A stretch of 13,127 nt of DNA from DASUHT01 sp051955775. GTDB lineage: Bacteria; Actinomycetota; Thermoleophilia; Gaiellales; JAICJC01. A program made the position numbers and the translations under genes. Shown here piece after piece: positions 1 through 7,596 of this stretch. Each line of letters starts with the position of its first letter. Position 1 is the stretch's first letter. The stretch spans positions 1 to 13,127 of the forward strand of contig JBQCGJ010000110.1 in NCBI GenBank assembly GCA_051955775.1, in the 5' to 3' direction. Under the pieces are notes generated by a model that did no database searches, had not been told where the DNA came from, and was given only the letters and a program-made list of their open reading frames with translations.

Positions 1-96
1 CAGTTCGTCACCCTCGAACTCCCACCCACCGGCACCACCATGACCTACCAACCCGGCGTCCAAGGCCAAGTCATCACCGCAGAACTCACCGGCTGA
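1..96 (+). CDS. C-terminal end of an unrecognised protein (partial)
   Basis: Frame 1 is open from the window edge and ends at a TGA at 94-96, giving the last 31 residues of a forward-strand protein. The tail is rich in Thr, Gly, Gln and Pro and contains the stretch MTYQPGVQGQ; I do not recognise a family. Its codon use differs from the genes to its right: all three leucines are CTC with no CTG, all three CAA/CAG choices after the first residue are CAA, and both glutamates are GAA, whereas leuS and its neighbours prefer CTG, CAG and GAG. This suggests a different origin, but 31 codons is a small sample. The gene points towards comEC and ends about 225 bases from its stop, so the two converge. 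Confidence 0.55.
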   Translation, partial: QFVTLELPPTGTTMTYQPGVQGQVITAELTG

Positions 97-322
97 CTCC
101 CGGCCGCAGGACCGGCAGGCGACGGGGGTGGGAACAACGGAGCGCGTTTTCCCATGGGCCGACGACGTCGAGGGTCACGAGCCGTCGCGGCAGAGGAGCG
201 CCGGCGGGAAGCCCGGCGCGCGGAGGTCGGTACCGAGAGCCTCCTCGAGCAGCTTCACCCCCCGCGGCGACCCGGCGGTTCCTCCGTACTTCTCTCGCGC
301 GCGGACGAATCCCTGTACCGCG
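97..322. other. Intergenic stretch between the partial gene and comEC
   Basis: This stretch separates two convergent stops. I see no tRNA, no clear terminator with a T-tract and no recognisable gene. A short reverse-strand frame stays open from inside comEC down to 175 and has fairly protein-like composition (for example AREKYGG and KLLEEALG), but it has no start of its own and no family I know. It could be a remnant of the sequence that once followed comEC, or chance in GC-rich DNA. A weak 5-bp inverted repeat (GGGAA/TTCCC) lies near 132-155. Confidence 0.4.
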
Positions 323-1555
323 TCACGAGCACAGCTCGGCGACCCACAGCAGGTAACCGGCCAGCAGGTCGGCAACCTCCAGCGGCGGCGCCGCCAGCGG
401 CGGCCACACCGAGTGCAGGAGCGCCGCCACCACGCCCAGCCACAGCACGGGAGCGACGGCGGGCAGGGCGAGCAGATTCGCAGGCACCGCGAGCGGCGAG
501 AGCCGGCCGAAGTGCCACCACACGATCGGGGCCGTGGCGACGGTGCAGGCCACGGATACGCCCACCGCCTGGCCCAGCGCCGGGTACAGCCGGGGCGCCA
601 CCAGGTAGATCGCCGCCACGGCCGCGAACGACAGCTGGAACCCCGGGTCCGCCAGCTCCAGCGGATCGACTGCGAGCACCGCCACAGCGCCCAGCGCCAG
701 CAGGTGCCACCGTCGCACAGGCCGCGAGACCAGCCAGGCAGCGGCGACCAGCATGCCGGACACACCCGCGCGCACGATGGACGGCCCGGCGCCGGTCATC
801 AGCACGTACACGCCGGTGGCGGCGATGGCCGCCACCCTGGCCGGCGTCCCGATCACGCCCGCCAGCCCGAGCGCGACCAGCAGGAACAGGATGATCAAAG
901 CCACGTTCTGGCCGCTCACCGCGACGATGTGGTACAGCCCGCTCTGACGCAGCCGGTCGCGGTCGGCGAGCGGAAGAGCCCCTGACTCCCCAACCACGAT
1001 GCCCGCCACCAGGGCGCGTCGCGGCGTGGGATCCGGGCCCACCTCGAGCGAGCGCAGCGCCCACGCGTGCGTCGAATCCACGGCGCCCCATACGCCCCCG
1101 CGACGGCCGATGTGCACCGCGCCGGTGGCGTCCAGCTCGAGGTGGACTCCCTGCGTGCGGTAGTACCCGCGCACCTCGGGATCGAGGTCGGCCAGCCGGC
1201 CGTCGACCAGATAGCGGCCGCCCAGCACGAGCCGCGTGCCACGGGCCTTCAGAAGCACACCCTCACCGAGGGCTGACGCGATCGCCCGATCGCCGGACGG
1301 GGACGCCGTGACGGTCACCTCACCCCGGAATCTCCCCACGTGCAGCCGCTGCTCGTCCAGCCGGGCGACCCGCATGTCCCCCCACACCAACGCGGCAAGT
1401 GCCACCGCGACGACGACCACCCGCAGCCGCCAGTCCCTGCCCAGCACGACCACGAGCGGCAGCGGCGCAGGCGTGGCCAGCCCTGCGGCGCACAGCCCGA
1501 CGAGCGCCGCCAGCACCACCCGGGTCGGGTCGGCCAGGCGGTCACAGCGTGACAT
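323..1555 (-). CDS. comEC: ComEC-type DNA-uptake channel protein lacking the C-terminal nuclease-like domain
   Basis: ComEC forms the inner-membrane channel that brings single-stranded DNA into the cell during transformation. The 410-residue product has N-terminal hydrophobic segments, then an OB-fold-like DUF4131 region (GGRYLVDGRL, then RGYYRTQGV), then the competence domain with the family signature VSGQNVALI and a run of hydrophobic helices ending near the C-terminus. The ATG at 1555 is chosen because it follows the comEA stop closely, with a 14-base overlap; a longer open frame to 1774 only shadows comEA. Full ComEC proteins are usually about 700-800 residues and end in a metallo-beta-lactamase domain. 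Here the stop comes right after the channel domain, and no such domain follows in any frame. It is either a natural short form or a truncated gene. The family call is firm; whether it works is open. Confidence 0.88.
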   Translation of the reverse strand: MSRCDRLADPTRVVLAALVGLCAAGLATPAPLPLVVVLGRDWRLRVVVVAVALAALVWGDMRVARLDEQRLHVGRFRGEVTVTASPSGDRAIASALGEGVLLKARGTRLVLGGRYLVDGRLADLDPEVRGYYRTQGVHLELDATGAVHIGRRGGVWGAVDSTHAWALRSLEVGPDPTPRRALVAGIVVGESGALPLADRDRLRQSGLYHIVAVSGQNVALIILFLLVALGLAGVIGTPARVAAIAATGVYVLMTGAGPSIVRAGVSGMLVAAAWLVSRPVRRWHLLALGAVAVLAVDPLELADPGFQLSFAAVAAIYLVAPRLYPALGQAVGVSVACTVATAPIVWWHFGRLSPLAVPANLLALPAVAPVLWLGVVAALLHSVWPPLAAPPLEVADLLAGYLLWVAELCS

Positions 1556-2117
1556 GCCCCCGCAGCGCTGCCAGGCGCGCCGGCCCGATGCCCGATACCT
1601 GATCCAGGTCTGCAAGCGAGCGGAACCCGCCGTGCTCGGTCCGGTAGTCGATGATCCGCTGGGCCAGGGCCGGGCCGATGCCGTCGAGCGTCTCCAGCTG
1701 CTCCCGCGTGCCCGAGTTGAGCGACACCACGGCCGGGGTGTCGGGTGTGGAGGGGGCAGCCGCGGCGGCGCCACCGGCGCCGCGCCTGGGCACGATCACC
1801 TGCTCACCGTCGCTGACCCGGGCGGCCAGGTTGACGGTGGTCAGGTCGGCCCGCTGCCGCGGGCGCGCCCTGCGCACGGCGTCCTGGACCCGGGCGCCGG
1901 CGGGAAGCCGGTAGACACCGGGGCGGCGAACCGCCCCGGTGACGTCGACGACCACGACCGGCGATGGGGCCGGCGCAGTCGTGGTGGGATGCGTGGCCGG
2001 GTGGGAGTACGACTGGCTGGATGGGGAGCCCCCGGACTGGGAGCGCCAGCCGATGACCAGCACGATCGCGGCGACCGCGACGTACCCCAGCACCTGTTTG
2101 GTCGTGAGCGACGGCAT
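1542..2117 (-). CDS. comEA: ComEA-like membrane-anchored DNA-binding competence protein
   Basis: ComEA is the membrane-anchored receptor that binds double-stranded DNA outside the cell and hands it to ComEC. The 191-residue product has a short cytoplasmic start, one membrane helix at about residues 8-23 (GYVAVAAIVLVIGW), and a Ser/Thr/Pro-rich linker. An SLBB beta-grasp domain follows at about 53-110 (VVVDVTGAVRRPGVY; LAARVSDGEQVIVP), and two helix-hairpin-helix motifs lie at about 130-191 (LDGIGPALAQRI and VSGIGPARL). I prefer the ATG at 2117 because GGAAG lies 8 bases upstream; an in-frame GTG at 2132 would add five residues and has a poorer site. The gene overlaps comEC by 14 bases, so the two are probably co-translated. 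Nothing in the protein looks damaged. Confidence 0.93.
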   Translation of the reverse strand: MPSLTTKQVLGYVAVAAIVLVIGWRSQSGGSPSSQSYSHPATHPTTTAPAPSPVVVVDVTGAVRRPGVYRLPAGARVQDAVRRARPRQRADLTTVNLAARVSDGEQVIVPRRGAGGAAAAAPSTPDTPAVVSLNSGTREQLETLDGIGPALAQRIIDYRTEHGGFRSLADLDQVSGIGPARLAALRGHVTL

Positions 2118-2186
2118 GCCGGGAGCTTCCACCGGCGGCCTGTCACCGATCCAGACGGCGCCTGGTGCGAAACCGTCACAACAACG

Positions 2187-2198
2187 CCCCGGCCGGGG
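2187..2198. repeat. 12-bp perfect GC palindrome upstream of comEA
   Basis: CCCCGGCCGGGG is a perfect 12-base palindrome about 70 bases upstream of the comEA start. It is flanked by AAAA on the forward-strand 3' side. It could be a protein-binding site in the comEA promoter region, but such GC palindromes also occur by chance in DNA of this composition. Confidence 0.3.
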
Positions 2199-2235
2199 AA
2201 AAGTAGCTGGTACGGATGTGGAAGGCGCGCGAAAT

Positions 2236-2254
2236 CGTCACGCCCGGCGTGACG
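2236..2254. terminator. Perfect inverted repeat downstream of leuS: possible hairpin terminator or operator
   Basis: CGTCACGCCCGGCGTGACG is a perfect inverted repeat: 9-base arms around one base, or an 8-bp stem with a 3-base loop. It lies 26 bases beyond the leuS stop and upstream of comEA. On the reverse strand it is followed by GATTTCGCG, which is not a true T-tract, so intrinsic termination would be of the U-poor type common in high-GC bacteria. The dyad could equally be an operator for the comEA-comEC promoter. Confidence 0.4.
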
Positions 2255-2280
2255 CGGCCAGCGCGCTCGCAGACCGGCGG

Positions 2281-4776
2281 TCAGCGGACCACGAAGTTGA
2301 CCAGCCGGCCCGGCACGAAGATCTCCTTCACGACCTCGTGGCCGTCCAGGTGCGCGCGCACATTGTCGACCTCTCGGGCGGCGCTCAGCACCGCATCCTG
2401 CTCGGCCGCCACGTCCACAGCCAGCGAACCGCGCAGCTTGCCGTTCACCTGCACCGCGTAGGTCACCGTATCCGCCACCAGCAGATCAGGATCGGCGGCC
2501 GGCCACGGCTGCTCCCACAGCCGATCCCCGCCGCCCATGCGCTGCCACAGCTCACACGCGATGTGCGGGGCGTACGGCTGCACGAGCGACACAGCGCTGA
2601 CCAGCGCGAACCGACGCTGCTCCGGAGTGGTGCCGGCCGGCGCGTTCTGGACGGCATTCACCAGCTCGTCGATCGCCGACTGGGCGGTGTTGAACGCGAA
2701 CCGCTCGCCGACGTCGCGAGTGACCTTGTCGATCGCCCAGTGCGCCTTGCGCACGACCTCCCGGCCCTCACCTTCGGCGGGCGCCGCGACGGGCACCCCG
2801 GGCCCCATCTCGGCCACCGACTCGTTGACCAGCCGCCACAGCCGGGCCAGCGCCCGGTAGCGGCCGGCCACTCCGCCGTCGAACCACTCCGCGTCCTGAT
2901 CCGGCGGGCCAAGGAACAGGGAGTACATGCGCACCGTGTCCGCGCCGTACTGGTCGACCATCTCGTCCGGCGCGATCACGTTGCCCTTCGACTTGGCCAT
3001 CTTGGCCCCCAGGTAATAGATCATGCCCTGGGTGAACAGGTTCGCGAAGGGCTCCGAGAAGCCCAGGTGCCCCAGGTCCTTCAGCGCCTTGGTGAAGAAC
3101 CGCGCGTACAGCAGGTGCAGCACGGCGTGTTCGACGCCGCCGATGTACTGGTCGACGGGCAGCCACGCGTCGACCAGCTCCCTCGAGAACGGCGCCTGCT
3201 CGTTACGCGGGTCGGCGTAGCGCATGAAGTACCAGGACGAGTCGACGAACGTGTCCATGGTGTCGGTCTCGCGGCGGGCCGGGCGGCCGCAGCCCGGACA
3301 GGTGGTGGCCACCCAGTCCTCCGCCGCGGCCAGCGGCGATCGGCCCTTGGGCGCGTAGTCCTCGACGTGCGGCAGCAGCACCGGCAGCTGGTCGTCGGGC
3401 ACGGCCACGATGCCGCAGGCGTCGCAGTGCACGACCGGGATCGGGCAGCCCCAGTAGCGCTGGCGGGACAGCAGCCAGTCGCGCAGGCGGTAGGCGACCG
3501 TGGCCCGGCCGCGGCCCTGCTCCTCCAGCCACGCGGTGATGGCCTCCTTGCCCTCGGGCGCGGGCAGGCCGTCGAACGGCCCGGAGTTGACCATCACCTC
3601 GTCGTCCGAGTGAGACACGTACGCAGCGTCCGGGTCGACCTCGCCCTCGCGCGGGCGCACCACCTGGCGGATCTCCAGCCCGAACGCCCGGGCGAACTCG
3701 AAGTCGCGCTCGTCGTGCGCGGGCACGGCCATGATCGCGCCGGTGCCGTACTCCATCAGCACGTAGTCGGCGATCCACACCGGGATCCGCTCGTCGTTCA
3801 CCGGGTTGATCACGTGCCGGCCGGTGAACACGCCCGTCTTCTCGCGCTCGCCCGCAGCCCGCTCGACGGCGGACTTGGCGGCCGTGCGGGCCACGTATTC
3901 CGCCACCTCGGCCTCCTGCGGCGTGCCCTTCGCCAGCTCCAGCGCCAGCGGGTGCTCCGGCGCCATGACGAAGAAGGTGGCGCCGAACAGCGTGTCCGGC
4001 CGGGTCGTGAACACCGGCAGCTCCTCGCCCGAGCCGTCCAGCCGGAACACCACCTCGGCGCCGTGGGAGCGGCCGATCCAGTTGCGCTGCATGGTGACCA
4101 CGCGCTCCGGCCAGCTGACCTCGCCCAGGTCGTCCAGCAGGCGGTCGGCGTAGTCGGTGATCTTGAAGAACCACTGTTCGAGGTTGCGGGCCTCGACCAG
4201 GCTGCCGCAGCGTTCGCAACGGCCGTCGATCACCTGCTCGTTGGCCAGCACCGTCTGGTCGACCGGGCACCACTTGACGGCCGCCGCGCGCCGGTAGGCC
4301 AGGCCGGCCTCGAACAGGCGCAGGAAGATCCACTGCGTCCACCGGTAGTACGCGGGATCGCTGGTGTTCAGCTCGCGGGCCCAGTCGATCGACCAGCCCA
4401 TGCGCCGCATCTGGCCGCGGATGGCCTCGATGTTCTCGCGGGTCGACTCGGCGGGGTGACGTCCGGTGCGGATGGCGGCGTTCTCGGCGGGCAGGCCGAA
4501 CGCGTCGTACCCCATGGGATGCATCACGCGGTCGCCGTGACGGCGCCGGAACAGGGTCACGACGTCGCCCATGGTGTAGTTCTTGACGTGCCCCATGTGC
4601 AGCTCGCCGGACGGGTAGGGCAGCATCTCGAGCACGTACACCAGGCGGGAGGTGTCCTCGCCCGGCGCCGGGTTGGGCGTCTCGAACACCCGCTCGCGCT
4701 CCCAGATCTGCTGCCAGCGCGCCTCGACGGCCGCCGGCTCGTAGCGCTCCGTCACCCCTCGCGTGGTCGATGCCAT
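2281..4776 (-). CDS. leuS: Leucyl-tRNA synthetase
   Basis: This cytoplasmic class I synthetase charges tRNA-Leu with leucine. The 831-residue length is usual for bacterial LeuRS. In order it shows the HIGH-type motif HMGH at 60-63, a zinc-binding insertion (WCPVDQ, then CERCG), and the CP1 editing domain with the Thr-rich FTTRPDTLFG segment and the AVPAHDERDFEF motif carrying the editing aspartate. Next come a second zinc module (CDACG and CPGCGRPARRETDTMDTF), the VDSSWYFMRY segment, the KMSKS-type loop KMAKS at 592-596, an anticodon-binding helical domain and the small C-terminal domain. The ATG at 4776 gives the expected N-terminus (RYEPAAVEARWQ). No strong ribosome-binding site is seen; a candidate -10 box sits so close that the mRNA may have almost no leader. 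It is divergent from the crcB operon. Confidence 0.98.
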   Translation of the reverse strand: MASTTRGVTERYEPAAVEARWQQIWERERVFETPNPAPGEDTSRLVYVLEMLPYPSGELHMGHVKNYTMGDVVTLFRRRHGDRVMHPMGYDAFGLPAENAAIRTGRHPAESTRENIEAIRGQMRRMGWSIDWARELNTSDPAYYRWTQWIFLRLFEAGLAYRRAAAVKWCPVDQTVLANEQVIDGRCERCGSLVEARNLEQWFFKITDYADRLLDDLGEVSWPERVVTMQRNWIGRSHGAEVVFRLDGSGEELPVFTTRPDTLFGATFFVMAPEHPLALELAKGTPQEAEVAEYVARTAAKSAVERAAGEREKTGVFTGRHVINPVNDERIPVWIADYVLMEYGTGAIMAVPAHDERDFEFARAFGLEIRQVVRPREGEVDPDAAYVSHSDDEVMVNSGPFDGLPAPEGKEAITAWLEEQGRGRATVAYRLRDWLLSRQRYWGCPIPVVHCDACGIVAVPDDQLPVLLPHVEDYAPKGRSPLAAAEDWVATTCPGCGRPARRETDTMDTFVDSSWYFMRYADPRNEQAPFSRELVDAWLPVDQYIGGVEHAVLHLLYARFFTKALKDLGHLGFSEPFANLFTQGMIYYLGAKMAKSKGNVIAPDEMVDQYGADTVRMYSLFLGPPDQDAEWFDGGVAGRYRALARLWRLVNESVAEMGPGVPVAAPAEGEGREVVRKAHWAIDKVTRDVGERFAFNTAQSAIDELVNAVQNAPAGTTPEQRRFALVSAVSLVQPYAPHIACELWQRMGGGDRLWEQPWPAADPDLLVADTVTYAVQVNGKLRGSLAVDVAAEQDAVLSAAREVDNVRAHLDGHEVVKEIFVPGRLVNFVVR

Positions 4777-4785
4777 GGCCCGAGG

Positions 4786-4791
4786 ATCTTA
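4786..4791 (-). promoter_or_regulatory. Candidate -10 box of leuS (very short leader)
   Basis: On the reverse strand TAAGAT matches the TANNNT -10 consensus. It lies 9 bases before the leuS ATG, which would place transcription start within about three bases of the start codon. No convincing -35 hexamer is seen at the usual spacing. Leaderless or near-leaderless mRNAs are common in actinobacteria, and leuS lacks an obvious Shine-Dalgarno sequence, which fits. Confidence 0.35.
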
Positions 4792-4831
4792 GTGCTCCGG
4801 CTCGGATGCCCGGCCCGTCAGAATCCCGCGC

Positions 4832-5233
4832 GTGCGCGCAGTCCTTGACCTCCGCCACGCCGCCGCCATCTTCGCCGGCGGAGTGGTGGGTGGCCTGATC
4901 CGGGCCGGGATGGCCGACCGCTTCCCGCCGGCCGCCGGCTCCTGGCCGTGGGTCACCTTCGGGGTGAACATCGCCGGCTGCTTCGTGCTCGCCGTGCTGG
5001 TCGTGCGACTGCAGGAGCGGCTGCCGCCGTCCGTGTACCGCCGGCCGTTCCTGGGTACCGGGCTGTGCGGAACGCTGACCACCTTCTCGACCGTCCAGGT
5101 GGAGGCGATCCGGCTGGCACGAGACGGCTCGACCGGGCTGGCGGCGGTGTATGTGGCGACAAGCCTGGCGGCCGGGTTCGCAGCCGTCATGGCGGGCACC
5201 GCGCTGGTCAGACGGGCGTGGCGGATCGCGTGA
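4832..5233 (+). CDS. crcB: CrcB/Fluc fluoride channel subunit, first copy
   Basis: Fluc proteins are small four-helix membrane proteins that pair in antiparallel fashion and let fluoride leave the cell. The 133-residue product has four hydrophobic segments, the GGVVGGLIR motif near residues 16-24, the VTFGVNIAGCF segment with the conserved Asn at 46, and GLCGTLTTFST at about 77-87. The usual second pore phenylalanine (TTFSTF) is Val here. The GTG start at 4832 gives an N-terminus of family length; no Shine-Dalgarno site is visible, so it may be leaderless. Only 55 bases separate it from the divergent leuS start, and they contain nothing resembling a fluoride riboswitch. The stop overlaps the start of the second copy (GTGA), as expected for a co-translated heterodimer pair. 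Confidence 0.92.
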   Translation: MRAVLDLRHAAAIFAGGVVGGLIRAGMADRFPPAAGSWPWVTFGVNIAGCFVLAVLVVRLQERLPPSVYRRPFLGTGLCGTLTTFSTVQVEAIRLARDGSTGLAAVYVATSLAAGFAAVMAGTALVRRAWRIA

Positions 5234-5598
5234 GCGGCGCGCTCGTATGGACGCTGGTGGGGGTCGTGGCCGGCGTCGGCGCGCTGGGCCGGTTCGCGCT
5301 CGACCGGCTGGTGGAGATGCGAAACGACGGCGGGTTCCCGCTGGGCACGCTGGCCGTCAATCTGACCGGCGCCTTCGCGCTGGGCGCACTGGCGGGCCGG
5401 AACGTGGGCGGGGACGCGCTGCTGCTGGTGGGCACTGCCGGCATCGGCTCCTACACGACCTACTCGACCTGGCTGTATGAGAGCCACCACCTTGCCGAGG
5501 ACGGCGAGCGGCGGATGGCAGTGCTGAACATGGCGGCCGGGGTGGCGGGCGGCCTGGCGGCGGCCGGGGCCGGATGGGCGCTGGGGGCGGCGCTGTGA
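5230..5598 (+). CDS. crcB: CrcB/Fluc fluoride channel subunit, second copy
   Basis: This is the second, divergent Fluc subunit of 122 residues. It shows GVGALGRFALDRLVE near residues 15-29, the classic PLGTLAVNLTGAFALG with Asn at 44, and GIGSYTTYSTWLYE at about 71-84. Both pore-lining Phe positions of the usual TTFSTF box are altered, to Tyr and Trp. The start is the GTG at 5230, chosen because it overlaps the stop of the first copy in a GTGA arrangement; longer open frames upstream only shadow the first copy. Two adjacent, unlike crcB genes usually encode the two halves of an antiparallel heterodimer, so I infer that this protein works with the first copy. Its stop again overlaps the next start by GTGA. 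Confidence 0.92.
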   Translation: MSGALVWTLVGVVAGVGALGRFALDRLVEMRNDGGFPLGTLAVNLTGAFALGALAGRNVGGDALLLVGTAGIGSYTTYSTWLYESHHLAEDGERRMAVLNMAAGVAGGLAAAGAGWALGAAL

Positions 5599-6629
5599 GC
5601 GACGAGCTGCTCAGGCTCAGCGTCTACTTCGGGGAGTCCGACCGGGCGGAGGGCCGGTTGGCGTCCAGGGCGCTGCTCGATCGCTATCAGTCGGCGGGCG
5701 TCCGGCTCGCCGTGCTCCTGCGCGGCATCCAGGGCTTCGGCCTTCGCCACCACATGCACACCGACCGCGTGCTCACCCTGTCGGAGGACCTGCCGCTGGT
5801 CTCGATCGCCGTGGACTCGCCCGAGCGGATTCAGGGCATCGCAGGCGAGCTGCGGCAACTGCTCGGCGACGGGCTGGTGACCCTCGAACGGGCCCGGCCG
5901 GCGAGCGCCATGCCCGGCGGCGACCCGCATGCCAAGCTCACGGTGTACTGCCGGCGGGGTGAGTGGCGCGACGTGGCGACCATCCTTCGCACGTGCGGCC
6001 TGGCCGGCGCGACGGCGCTGCTCGGCGTGGACGGCATGCTGGACGGCGAGCGCCGCCGGGCGCGGTTCTTCGCCCACAACCGCGACGTTCCGGTGATGCT
6101 GATCGGCACCGGCGAGCCGGCCGCCGTGCGGCGGGCGGTGGAGCGGATCGGCGGGCTCCCCATCCAGCCGGCCGCGACGCTGGAGCGGATCCGGCTGCTC
6201 AAACGCGGCGGCATGCGGCTGGCCGATGTGCCCCGGGTGCCCGGCACCGATCCCTCGGGTCTCAACCTCTGGCAGAGGTTGACGGTTCACGCCGGCGAGG
6301 ATCAAACCCACCACGGGCACGCGCTGCATCTCGAGATCGTGCGCCGGCTGCGCAGGGCGGGCGCCGCAGGCGCCACATCGCTGCGCGGGATCTGGGGGTA
6401 CACGGACGACGGAACCGAGCACGTCGACCGGCCGCTGTCGCTCACCCGCCGCGTGCCGGTGACGACCGTGGTGACTGACCGGCCGGATCGGATCCGCAGC
6501 TGGTTCGAGCTGATCGACGAGCTGACCGACCGCGCGGGCATGGTGACCTGCGAGCTCGTCCCGGCATTCCGCGCCGTGTCCCACGAGCACCGCCAGGGCG
6601 GGCTTCGACTCGGCGACACGGGCTTCTAG
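5595..6629 (+). CDS. Protein with three DUF190-like repeats, linked to crcB
   Basis: DUF190 is a small PII-like (ferredoxin-like fold) family often found beside crcB; its biochemical role is not established. This 344-residue protein carries three copies. Repeat 1 is at about residues 4-100 (RLSVYFGESDR; LLRGIQGFG). Repeat 2 is diverged, at about 113-205 (KLTVYCRRGEW; GATALLGVDGML; VPVMLIGTGEPAAV). Repeat 3 is at about 224-327 (RLTVHAGEDQ; SLRGIWGY; VPVTTVVTDRPDRI). Each keeps the strand-helix pattern with a glycine-rich turn after the first helix. DUF190 proteins are normally about 100-110 residues, so the triple form is unusual; repeat 2 has lost the typical LRGI.G.G turn. The GTG start overlaps the upstream crcB stop (GTGA). 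The role in fluoride response is inferred from context only. Confidence 0.85.
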   Translation: MSDELLRLSVYFGESDRAEGRLASRALLDRYQSAGVRLAVLLRGIQGFGLRHHMHTDRVLTLSEDLPLVSIAVDSPERIQGIAGELRQLLGDGLVTLERARPASAMPGGDPHAKLTVYCRRGEWRDVATILRTCGLAGATALLGVDGMLDGERRRARFFAHNRDVPVMLIGTGEPAAVRRAVERIGGLPIQPAATLERIRLLKRGGMRLADVPRVPGTDPSGLNLWQRLTVHAGEDQTHHGHALHLEIVRRLRRAGAAGATSLRGIWGYTDDGTEHVDRPLSLTRRVPVTTVVTDRPDRIRSWFELIDELTDRAGMVTCELVPAFRAVSHEHRQGGLRLGDTGF

Positions 6630-6638
6630 CATCCGGGG

Positions 6639-7586
6639 ATGCTCGACTCGCCGCTCACACCGCCGCCCGGGTACCGCGTCCGCCGGCCCACGATGTCCGA
6701 CGCAGCGGCCGTTGCCGGGCTGATCAGCGCGTTCGACCGTGACATCGACGACGAGGCTGAGACGACGCCGGCAGATGTCGCCTCGGAGTGGCGCGACCTC
6801 GATCTCTCACGCGAGGCCTGGCTGGTGGAGGCGGAGGACGGGGAGCTCGCCGCCCACGCCACGCTGGGGCGCCGCGACGACGCACTGGTGGCCGACGGGT
6901 ATGTGCATCCGGCTCACCGATGGCGGGGGCTCGGCGGCCTCCTGGTCGACCTGACCGAGCGCGCCGCCGCCCAGGTGGAAGGCGCGGATGTGCTCCGAAA
7001 CGGCGTCAGCATGCGCGACCCGGGCGCACTGAGCCTGATGGCAGAACGGCGATACAGGCCCGTCCGGTACTTCTGGAGCATGGGCGTCGTACTCGAGCAG
7101 CAGCCGCCGCCGCCGCAGCTGCCCGACGGCGTGACGCTGGGGACGGTCCCACAGGCCGAATGGCGCGAATTTCACGCAGTCACCGAGCACGCGTTCGCGG
7201 GTCACTGGGGGCACATCGCGCACCCGTACGACCGCTGGCTCGAAGGGGCGAAGGCTCATCCCGCCTTCGACCCCACCCTGTGGGTGGCGGCCAGGCTGGA
7301 CGGCCGCATGATCGGCACGGCGAACTGCGGCCCGCGCGAGGGCTTCGGGTACGTGTCCTACCTCGGCGTCGTTCCGGAGTTCCGCGGCCGGGGCATCGGG
7401 CGCGCGCTGCTCGTGCACACGATGCGCACGTTGTGGGATCGGGGCATCCCCGATGTCCGGCTGCACGTCGACGCCGCGAACCCAACCGGCGCCACGGCGC
7501 TGTACACCGCGGTCGGTATGCAGACGCTGGCCGAGTACTGCTTCTACGAGAAATCGCTCGCGGGTGACGGCCGGACCGGACGGTAG
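6639..7586 (+). CDS. Tandem GNAT-family acetyltransferase (MshD-like architecture)
   Basis: GNAT enzymes transfer an acyl group from acyl-CoA to an amine or similar acceptor. This 315-residue protein has two GNAT domains. The N-terminal one (about 12-150) has an acyl-CoA loop RWRGLGG at 94-100. The C-terminal one (about 163-308) has the better loop FRGRGIGRALL at 248-258, followed by LHVDAANPTGATALY, a pattern seen in mycothiol synthase and related tandem GNATs. Either the C-terminal domain or both could be active. Overall similarity to MshD is architectural, so I do not call it mycothiol synthase. The ATG at 6639 lies 9 bases after the DUF190 stop, with GGGG just upstream, and its stop is 10 bases before corA, so it sits in the same operon. 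The substrate is unknown. Confidence 0.85.
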   Translation: MLDSPLTPPPGYRVRRPTMSDAAAVAGLISAFDRDIDDEAETTPADVASEWRDLDLSREAWLVEAEDGELAAHATLGRRDDALVADGYVHPAHRWRGLGGLLVDLTERAAAQVEGADVLRNGVSMRDPGALSLMAERRYRPVRYFWSMGVVLEQQPPPPQLPDGVTLGTVPQAEWREFHAVTEHAFAGHWGHIAHPYDRWLEGAKAHPAFDPTLWVAARLDGRMIGTANCGPREGFGYVSYLGVVPEFRGRGIGRALLVHTMRTLWDRGIPDVRLHVDAANPTGATALYTAVGMQTLAEYCFYEKSLAGDGRTGR

Positions 7587-7596
7587 CGTTTCCGGG

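Noticed and set aside
175..325. Short reverse-strand open frame downstream of comEC as a separate gene
   Set aside because: It has no start codon of its own with a good ribosome-binding site, no recognised family, and would be under 50 residues outside comEC.
4777..4831. Fluoride riboswitch before crcB
   Set aside because: The leader is only 55 bases and has neither the conserved GAUGG-type core nor the pseudoknot spacing.
1939..4848. 969-codon open frame on the forward strand opposite leuS and comEA
   Set aside because: It is a shadow of leuS in high-GC DNA: the product is dominated by His, Arg, Val, Gly and Asp with no domain, and the opposite strand encodes a complete, conserved LeuRS.
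3203..4858. 551-codon reverse-strand frame overlapping leuS
   Set aside because: It is out of frame with leuS, rich in Arg/Gly/Pro with no conserved motif, and covers the catalytic region of a real gene.
6639..7586. Naming the tandem GNAT gene mshD
   Set aside because: Two GNAT domains and general motif layout match, but there is no mycothiol-gene context, and tandem GNATs of other function are common.
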